From Bacteroidales bacterium (GTDB lineage Bacteria; Bacteroidota; Bacteroidia; Bacteroidales; UBA7960), in NCBI GenBank assembly GCA_003555385.1, contig PWHO01000058.1, positions 1-14,112 on the forward strand: a stretch of DNA of 14,112 nucleotides. The letters are read 5' to 3'. A program made the translations under genes and the position numbers. The notes under the pieces were generated by a model. That model was not told the DNA's origin, ran no database searches, and was given only the letters and a program-made list of their open reading frames with translations. This document shows, one piece after another, positions 1 through 5,083 of the stretch (position 1 is the first letter of the stretch; every line of letters starts with the position of its first letter).

Positions 1-149
1 AGCAGGAGCTTGCCGGGATGTTTGGTATCCGCAGTATTCCGTCCATTTTATTCGTTCCCAAAGACGGTCAGCCCCAGATGGCTTCAGGTGCACTTCCCAA
101 AGAAACCCTGGAGAAAGCCATTAAAGATGTGCTGGCTGTGGAAGCGTAA
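1..149 (+). CDS. Thioredoxin-fold protein, C-terminal part (5' end outside window)
   Basis: About 48 codons are visible, read in the frame starting at base 3 and ending with TAA at 147-149. The peptide contains the Gly-Ile-Arg-Ser-Ile-Pro-Ser segment, which is the cis-proline loop of thioredoxins, followed by the usual strand (ILFVPKDG), a turn (QPQMASGAL) and a C-terminal amphipathic helix (KETLEKAIKDVL). The CxxC redox site would lie upstream, outside the window, so whether this is a cytosolic TrxA or an exported thioredoxin cannot be decided. Thioredoxins reduce disulfides in client proteins. The next gene on the same strand starts 18 bases downstream, so the two are probably co-transcribed. 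The identity as a thioredoxin fold is fairly secure; the exact subfamily is not. Confidence 0.85.
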   Translation, partial: QELAGMFGIRSIPSILFVPKDGQPQMASGALPKETLEKAIKDVLAVEA

Positions 150-167
150 TCACTGAAACACTACGCT

Positions 168-431
168 ATGGAAACTGAAAATCTGGTAAAACAATCCAAT
201 CCGGGGCAGGAAAGAAAGCATTTCCTGCCCCGGTATTTCTCCCGGTCCAAATACCTCCTCTTTATCGGGGTATTTGCCTTTGTCGGGGCGGCCGGAGGCT
301 ACCTGTACTATGCCCTGATCGGGTGCAACACCGGTTCCTGCGCCATAACCTCCAATCCGTATATGAGTATTGCCTGGGGAGGACTGCTGGGATACCTGCT
401 GCCTGATTTTTTCGTAAAGGAAAAGAAATAA
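168..431 (+). CDS. Small two-helix membrane protein with GCNTGSC motif (DUF6132-like)
   Basis: An 87-residue protein with a basic N-terminal tail (residues 1-28), a first membrane helix at about 29-51, a short loop with Gly-Cys53-Asn-Thr-Gly-Ser-Cys58 and ITSNPY, and a second helix at about 66-82 ending in a charged KEKK tail. The GCxTGSC-x-ITSNPY block resembles a small conserved Bacteroidota family that I recall as DUF6132; the family name is from memory and unverified. No enzymatic function is known to me. It follows a thioredoxin gene by 18 bases, and the two cysteines sit next to the membrane. A redox-linked role is therefore conceivable, but this is inference from context only. The ATG at 168 is the only sensible start. 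Confidence 0.75.
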   Translation: METENLVKQSNPGQERKHFLPRYFSRSKYLLFIGVFAFVGAAGGYLYYALIGCNTGSCAITSNPYMSIAWGGLLGYLLPDFFVKEKK

Positions 432-449
432 AGGGCACTCGCCTTATTT
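426..449. terminator. Weak AT-rich hairpin between convergent genes
   Basis: AAATAA(A)GG pairs with CCTTATTT around a 7-base loop, with one bulged A. It spans the stop codons of the small membrane protein (+) and the lptG-like gene (-). A T-run follows at 456-461 on the + side, separated from the stem by six bases, and a T-rich CTTTTCC follows on the - side. This is a possible bidirectional terminator, but the stem is weak and the T-tracts are not well placed. Confidence 0.3.
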
Positions 450-1523
450 CGGGGCTTTTTTGATCAGGTATATTCCGAGTAACCCGTACATGATGTTGGG
501 AATCCAGACAGCCATCATGGGATGAAGGTTCCCCTGGGTTGCAAAAGTGGTGGTAACCTGCATAAACAGGATAAATGTGAAGCTCAGGGCAATTCCTGCG
601 CCCAGGTGCAATCCTATACCGCCCCTGACTTTCTGGCTGGAAAGCGCAACCCCGATCAGGGTAAGTACAAGTGTGGAAAACGGGAAAGCCATCCGGCGGT
701 GACGCTCCACTTCGTAAAAGCTGACGGCCTCGGATCCTTTTAGCCTTTCGTTGGCGATAAATTCGTTCAACTCCCTGAAATTCATGGTTTCCATGTCTTT
801 GATGTTGTGGATGAAGTCACGGGGTGTAAGGGGAAGTACGGTGTCAAGCGTCCTTCCGAAGCTGAGTTCCTCTTTCAGGCCGTGTATTTCCCGGATGTTG
901 TAATTTTCAATATGCCATTTGTCTTCCTCCTCGTTGTACCTGGCCAGGTCTGCAAACATTTTATACTGAAGTTCTCCCTGCTCAATTCTTTCCAGCGAGA
1001 AATGATAACCCGTTTGTGTCCTTTCGTTGAAAGATTCCAGGTAAATGAAAATACCCGGACGGATTTGCATATGAATGTGGCGGCCGGCCGACAGATCCGG
1101 CGACCGGACATATACATACTCAAATTCCAGCCTTTTCTCATTGGCTGCAGGGATCATTACGTTGGAGAGATACACCGAAACCAGGGCCAGTAACATGGCC
1201 GATATCATGTACGGTACCAGCATACGCCGGAAACTGACCCCTGAGCTCAGAATGGCAATGATTTCCGTGTTGAAAGCCATCCTGGAAGTGAAAAAAACCA
1301 CCGCTATGAAAGTGAACAGGGGGCTGAACAGGTTGACAAAATAAGGTATAAAATTGACGTAATAAACAAAGACGATGTCGTAAAAGGGGGCCTGGTTTTC
1401 AATGAAGTTGTCAATCTTCTCCGAAAGGTCGAAGATGACCACAATGAGAATAATCAGTGTGATGGAATAGACAAAGGTTCCCAGGAACTTTTGGATGATA
1501 TAGATGTCCAGTTTTTTCAGCAT
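444..1523 (-). CDS. lptG: LptF/LptG-family permease (YjgP/YjgQ), LPS transport
   Basis: A 359-residue integral membrane protein. It has three N-terminal membrane segments (about 12-32, 52-80 and 100-125), a large soluble region of roughly 150 residues (the periplasmic beta-jellyroll of the family), and three C-terminal segments (about 277-297, 302-328 and 336-355). This 3+3 topology, the length and the N-terminus (LDIYIIQKFLGTF) fit the YjgP/YjgQ family. LptF and LptG pair with the LptB ATPase in the inner membrane to extract lipopolysaccharide and pass it to LptC/LptA. Whether this copy is LptF or LptG cannot be decided from one sequence; the symbol follows common usage for the copy beside tgt. 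It lies 74 bases downstream of tgt on the same strand and may have its own promoter in that gap. The ATG at 1523 fits the family N-terminus. Confidence 0.88.
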   Translation of the reverse strand: MLKKLDIYIIQKFLGTFVYSITLIILIVVIFDLSEKIDNFIENQAPFYDIVFVYYVNFIPYFVNLFSPLFTFIAVVFFTSRMAFNTEIIAILSSGVSFRRMLVPYMISAMLLALVSVYLSNVMIPAANEKRLEFEYVYVRSPDLSAGRHIHMQIRPGIFIYLESFNERTQTGYHFSLERIEQGELQYKMFADLARYNEEEDKWHIENYNIREIHGLKEELSFGRTLDTVLPLTPRDFIHNIKDMETMNFRELNEFIANERLKGSEAVSFYEVERHRRMAFPFSTLVLTLIGVALSSQKVRGGIGLHLGAGIALSFTFILFMQVTTTFATQGNLHPMMAVWIPNIMYGLLGIYLIKKAPK

Positions 1524-1580
1524 GCCTGTCCGGGCCCTGTTGGCTTTGTTTTACTCAGGTTTTTTATGTGAGAACGGGGG

Positions 1581-1588
1581 CAAATATA
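1581..1588 (-). promoter_or_regulatory. TAnnTTTG -7 box for the lptG-like gene
   Basis: The - strand reads TATATTTG, an exact match to the Bacteroidota -7 consensus TAnnTTTG, about 58 bases before the lptG start codon. A TTTG lies further upstream with 24 bases between, slightly longer than usual for the -33 element. It suggests lptG can be transcribed independently of tgt. Confidence 0.4.
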
Positions 1589-1597
1589 CCCTATATT

Positions 1598-2728
1598 TTA
1601 CAATCTCTGTGCCAAACTAACGGTGACAGACTGTCTCCATTTTTCAAAATTATTGTGGAAGATATGCTTCCTTGCTTCTTCCAAAAGCCAGGTATAAAAC
1701 CTTAGATTATGCAGGGTAGCGATAATGGGACCGAGCATCTCTCCGGCCACAAAAAGGTGACGAAGGTAGGCTTTGGTGTACCTGCTGTCTACGAATGCAT
1801 CCCCATCGGGATCAATGAAGGAGAAGTCGTGCTGCCATTTTTTGTTGCGGATGTTGATGATCCCCTCGCGGGTGAAGAGCATTCCGTTTCGTGCATTGCG
1901 TGTGGGCATTACACAGTCGAACATGTCGACCCCCAATGCGATACATTCTATAATGTTTTGCGGGGTGCCTACCCCCATCAGGTAACGGGGCTTGTCTCCG
2001 GGCAATATGTCACAGACCAGCTCAGTCATTTCATACATCATTTCTGCAGGCTCACCTACAGAAAGCCCTCCGATGGCATTTCCCTCCCTGTTGCAATCCC
2101 TGACAAAAGATGCCGATTCCCTGCGCAGGTCTTTATACGTGCTTCCCTGCACAATGGGGAAAAGGCTTTGTGAATAATCGTACACCGGCTGCGCATTGTC
2201 AAAGTGGGCGCAGCATCGTTTCAGCCAGTCGTGGGTGAGGTGCATGGATTTTTTTGCATAGTTGTAGTCGCAGGGATAGGGTGTGCACTCATCAAACGCC
2301 ATGATAATGTCTGCCCCGATCATTCGCTGAATATCCATCCCCTTTTCAGGGGTAAAAGTATGCCTTGAGCCATCAATGTGAGACTGAAACTGCACCCCTT
2401 CACGGCTGATCTTTCTGCGGTCTGTCAGGGAATATACCTGGTACCCCCCGCTGTCGGTGAGCACTGGTTTTTCCCAGGACATAAAACGGTGTATTCCACC
2501 TGCCTCATGCAGCACCTCCAGCCCGGGCCGGAGGTAGAGATGGTAGGTGTTGCCAAGGATGATATCCGGGCGGACTTCATTTTCCAGGTCCTTATGATGA
2601 ATTGCCTTGACAGTGGCAGCCGTGCCAACAGGCATGAATGCCGGGGTCTTTATATCTCCGTGATCTGTGGAAAGAACCCCTGCTCTTGCTTTGCTGCCTT
2701 TGTCACGCGCCGAAATGCCAAACTTCAT
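1598..2728 (-). CDS. tgt: tRNA-guanine(34) transglycosylase, Bacteroidota type without zinc cysteines
   Basis: A 376-residue enzyme that exchanges guanine at wobble position 34 of GUN-anticodon tRNAs for the queuosine precursor preQ1. Visible motifs are DSGGYQ with the general acid/base Asp92, AFDEC near 145, GGLSVGEP near 220, and VDMFDCVMPTRNARNG with the nucleophile Asp271. The canonical C-x-C-x2-C-x25-H zinc site is altered: the three cysteine positions are Gly309, Ala311 and Asp314, while the final histidine (340) remains. The same loss occurs in Bacteroides Tgt as I recall, so it is probably lineage-typical. The longest ORF starts at a TTG (2752), but that codon lies almost on the predicted transcription start. 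The ATG at 2728 gives the usual N-terminus and is preferred. The lptG-like gene follows. Queuosine function is confidently assigned. Confidence 0.95.
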   Translation of the reverse strand: MKFGISARDKGSKARAGVLSTDHGDIKTPAFMPVGTAATVKAIHHKDLENEVRPDIILGNTYHLYLRPGLEVLHEAGGIHRFMSWEKPVLTDSGGYQVYSLTDRRKISREGVQFQSHIDGSRHTFTPEKGMDIQRMIGADIIMAFDECTPYPCDYNYAKKSMHLTHDWLKRCCAHFDNAQPVYDYSQSLFPIVQGSTYKDLRRESASFVRDCNREGNAIGGLSVGEPAEMMYEMTELVCDILPGDKPRYLMGVGTPQNIIECIALGVDMFDCVMPTRNARNGMLFTREGIINIRNKKWQHDFSFIDPDGDAFVDSRYTKAYLRHLFVAGEMLGPIIATLHNLRFYTWLLEEARKHIFHNNFEKWRQSVTVSLAQRL

Positions 2729-2744
2729 GGGGGGGGTGCTATTT

Positions 2745-2763
2745 TTTGTCAAAGTTTGTCAAA
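2745..2763. repeat. Two tandem 9-bp palindromes in the tgt promoter region
   Basis: TTTGTCAAA occurs at 2745-2753 and again at 2755-2763, exactly 10 bp apart (one helical turn). Each copy is an interrupted palindrome (TTTG-T-CAAA). The right copy overlaps the predicted -7 box of tgt at 2760-2767. This arrangement is what a dimeric repressor site at the transcription start would look like, but no regulator is known. Confidence 0.45.
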
Positions 2764-2767
2764 GATA
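2760..2767 (-). promoter_or_regulatory. TAnnTTTG -7 box for tgt
   Basis: The - strand reads TATCTTTG, an exact TAnnTTTG. Transcription would begin a few bases downstream (about 2753-2756), leaving a leader of about 25 bases before the ATG at 2728. This argues against the TTG start at 2752. No clear -33 TTTG is seen at the usual spacing. Confidence 0.5.
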
Positions 2768-2790
2768 GAAACTATTCCCTTAGATTGTGG

Positions 2791-2798
2791 TAATTTTG
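2791..2798 (+). promoter_or_regulatory. TAnnTTTG -7 box for the glycosyltransferase-sigma factor unit
   Basis: TAATTTTG lies 26 bases before the ATG at 2825 in the 96-base divergent region shared with tgt. It probably drives the rightward glycosyltransferase-sigma factor genes. A TTTG at 2755-2758 is too far upstream (32 bases) to be a standard -33 element. Confidence 0.5.
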
Positions 2799-2824
2799 TC
2801 TCCCTGTAAATCTCCGAATACACT

Positions 2825-3985
2825 ATGGATTCAATACCGGGAATGATTCAGGGAGCCGACCTGCCCTGGGAGTGGTTGTTATTTTCATTATTTGCCATGG
2901 TAACCGTGATTCACCTCTGGTGGCACTGGTATTATTTTCGGCGTATTGCCTTTGCTGATCCGGGCAGTCATCCTGAAAGCATTGCTGTAACTCCTGTTTC
3001 TGTGGTGCTTACTGCCCGCAATGAATATGACCATCTCAGTCGTCATTTGCCGTTGCTGCTCGAACAGGATCATCCCGAATTTGAGGTGGTTGTGGTGAAT
3101 GATGCTTCCAATGATGGTACAGATCAGTTATTGCGCGAGATGCAGAGAAATTATGCCCACCTGAAGGTGGTCAATCTTAACAGCAGCGTCAGTTTCATGC
3201 AAGGGAAAAAACTCCCGCTGTCGGTGGGTATCCGCTCTGCAGAGCATGAATTGGTAATTCTGACAGAGGCTGCTTCCTACCCTGCAGATAAGGCCTGGGT
3301 AAGCCGGATGGCTGCTCAGCTCGGGGAAAATAAGGAAATTGTACTCGGCTACGGGGCCTTTGGGGAAAAACCGGGGTTATTGAATAAGCTGATCAGACTG
3401 GACACCCTGACCACAGCGCTTAATTACATGGGAATGGCTGCAGCAGGGCGCCCCTTCATGGGGTCAGGCAGGAATCTCGCGTATACACGTTCGTTGTTTT
3501 ACCGGCTAAAGGGTTTTACCTCCCATTATAAAATAGCAGCAGGTGATGATGATCTTTTTATCAATTGTGCTGCCACGAAAGACAATACCGTTGTTGAATC
3601 GCATCCGGCCTCCCATACCATCTCAGTGCCGGATACGACTTTTGCCCGGTGGCTTCGTACAAAAAAGCAATGGCTGAGCAGCCGCAAGTATTATAAAAAA
3701 CGTGACAGGCGTATGCTGAGCTTTTATAAGTGGGCTCAGCTGTTGTTTTATCCGTTGTTTGCCGGCAGTATGATTGTTTCGGGTCTTTCCACCGCCGGCT
3801 TCCTGGTGCTGGGTGTTTTCCTGTTGCGCATGACAAGTTATCTGGTTATCGTGCGGGCGGGCGCAAAAACACTCAGGGAAGACAAAATTTGCTTATTTTC
3901 GCTACCGGGTGAATTGATGCTGATGGGGTGTTCATTGCTTTTATCCCTGTCTCCGGTTTGGATGAAAAAGAATAAATGGAAGTAG
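2825..3985 (+). CDS. Membrane-anchored family 2 glycosyltransferase with degenerate DxD motif
   Basis: A 386-residue protein with an N-terminal membrane helix (about 17-37), a GT-A domain (about 57-290) and two or three C-terminal helices (about 303-345 and 356-378). GT2 signatures are PVSVVLTARNE, VVVVNDASNDGT (first aspartate motif), the acceptor-site GDDDLF (240-245) and QWLSSRKYY (282-290), a QxxRW-like block. The place where homologues normally carry LTDADC reads LTEAAS (146-151), so both acids of the metal-binding DxD are changed to Glu and Ala. The donor and acceptor are unknown. Its last 10 bases overlap the start of the ECF sigma gene in another frame, implying translational coupling. 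The overall fold is confident; catalytic activity is uncertain because of the DxD change. Confidence 0.85.
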   Translation: MDSIPGMIQGADLPWEWLLFSLFAMVTVIHLWWHWYYFRRIAFADPGSHPESIAVTPVSVVLTARNEYDHLSRHLPLLLEQDHPEFEVVVVNDASNDGTDQLLREMQRNYAHLKVVNLNSSVSFMQGKKLPLSVGIRSAEHELVILTEAASYPADKAWVSRMAAQLGENKEIVLGYGAFGEKPGLLNKLIRLDTLTTALNYMGMAAAGRPFMGSGRNLAYTRSLFYRLKGFTSHYKIAAGDDDLFINCAATKDNTVVESHPASHTISVPDTTFARWLRTKKQWLSSRKYYKKRDRRMLSFYKWAQLLFYPLFAGSMIVSGLSTAGFLVLGVFLLRMTSYLVIVRAGAKTLREDKICLFSLPGELMLMGCSLLLSLSPVWMKKNKWK

Positions 3986-4584
3986 AAAGGCAACATACCG
4001 AGAAAGCCAGGCGTGATTTGAAACTTGTGCGCAACGCAGCCCACAAAGGGTGTCAGCAGTCTTTTGCCGAACTGATGCGGATTTACCGGGATACAATTTA
4101 TTACATGTTGCTGAAAATGACCGGGAATGTCCAGGATGCAGAAGACCTGACCATCGAAACTTTCGGCAAGGCTTTTGTGAATATTCAACAGTATAACGAA
4201 CAATATGCATTCAGCACATGGTTGTTTAAAATTGCATCCAATAATTGTGTGGACTTTATCAGGAAAAAGAAAAAAAATGTGCTGAACCTGGAAGCCAATG
4301 AAGAGCTGGATGACCCTGATGATAAATTCAACTTTGTGGTGGAGATGATCAACCCGGAAGAACGATTCATCAAAAGCCAGAAGGTGGAACTGATCAGACA
4401 GGTTGTTGAAACCCTGAAGCCCAGGTACCGGACACTGATTGTGATGCGTTATTTTGACGAACGTACTTACGAAGAGATTGCTGAAGAACTGGATTTGCCG
4501 CTGGGAACTGTAAAAGCCCAGCTGTTCAGGGCCAGGGAGTTTCTTTACCGTTCCCTGAAAAACATGAAAGAAAAGTTATATTGA
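3976..4584 (+). CDS. ECF (extracytoplasmic function) sigma-70 family RNA polymerase sigma factor
   Basis: A 202-residue group 4 sigma factor. Region 2 (about 26-98) includes the core-binding and -10-binding segment DAEDLTIETFGKAF and FSTWLFKIASNNCVDFIR, followed by a lysine run. A linker of about 35 acidic residues leads to region 4 (about 139-195), whose helix-turn-helix is RTYEEIAEELDLPLGTVKAQLFRA. Such factors direct core polymerase to a small regulon. The ATG at 3976 lies inside the last codons of the glycosyltransferase gene. No anti-sigma gene follows: the next gene encodes a secreted protein with only a signal peptide. The stimulus and target promoters cannot be told from the window. 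The family assignment is secure; no specific ECF group is assigned. Confidence 0.93.
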   Translation: MEVERQHTEKARRDLKLVRNAAHKGCQQSFAELMRIYRDTIYYMLLKMTGNVQDAEDLTIETFGKAFVNIQQYNEQYAFSTWLFKIASNNCVDFIRKKKKNVLNLEANEELDDPDDKFNFVVEMINPEERFIKSQKVELIRQVVETLKPRYRTLIVMRYFDERTYEEIAEELDLPLGTVKAQLFRAREFLYRSLKNMKEKLY

Positions 4585-4602
4585 CCCATAAATCCCATAC
4601 CC

Positions 4603-5037
4603 ATGCGCGCTTTAATATTTCGTTTTTTCGTTGCGGGTCTTTTTCTCATTGCAGGAAAAACCGCATTTGCACAAGTTGATTATCATATGCACGACACCAT
4701 TGAGGATGTCAAGGTGGAATACCGCTGGCAGCGGGAACGTTTTTTCGGAAGTGATCCGAATGCGGTCCTGAATATGCGTCTCACCAATCTGTCTGATGAC
4801 TATTTGGTTTTCTCATTTGTGCCTGCCTACTACCGTGACGGGGTTATTATGTACGAAACCCCTGAGTTTACTGCATGCCTGGCTCCGGGTGAAACCATCA
4901 GGGGTGGCCGTGCCGGACTTCGTTTTGTGGCGGACGGAATTACCATGTCGATGGTTGAGCAGGAGTGGTTTTCCTGGGACATTCCGTTTATAAGTGCAGA
5001 GGCCGTCGAAAACTGTGATGATCATCAGGATGACTGA
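4603..5037 (+). CDS. Small secreted protein of unknown function
   Basis: A 144-residue protein I do not recognise. Residues 1-23 form a clear signal peptide (basic MRALIFRFF, hydrophobic VAGLFLIAG, cleavage after AFA before Gln24). The mature part has no membrane helix. It is rich in aromatic residues and alternating hydrophobic stretches (VLNMRLTNL, YLVFSFVPAYY, AGLRFVADG), suggesting a small beta-sandwich. It contains two cysteines (92 and 138) that could form a disulfide, and ends in an acidic CDDHQDD tail. It starts 18 bases after the ECF sigma factor on the same strand and is probably co-transcribed, so a link to the sigma factor's stimulus or output is possible but unproven. It does not look like an anti-sigma factor. 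Confidence 0.8.
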   Translation: MRALIFRFFVAGLFLIAGKTAFAQVDYHMHDTIEDVKVEYRWQRERFFGSDPNAVLNMRLTNLSDDYLVFSFVPAYYRDGVIMYETPEFTACLAPGETIRGGRAGLRFVADGITMSMVEQEWFSWDIPFISAEAVENCDDHQDD

Positions 5038-5083
5038 GTTCCGGTCTCTGTAATTCTTTAACCTGACAAATGATTAAGTGTAT

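Noticed and set aside
2729..2752. N-terminal extension of tgt to TTG 2752
   Set aside because: It would add eight non-conserved residues translated from a poly-C tract and start almost on the predicted transcription start.
4603..5037. Secreted protein as an anti-sigma factor
   Set aside because: It has a cleavable signal peptide and no cytosolic domain or internal membrane helix, so it cannot bind the sigma factor in the cytosol.
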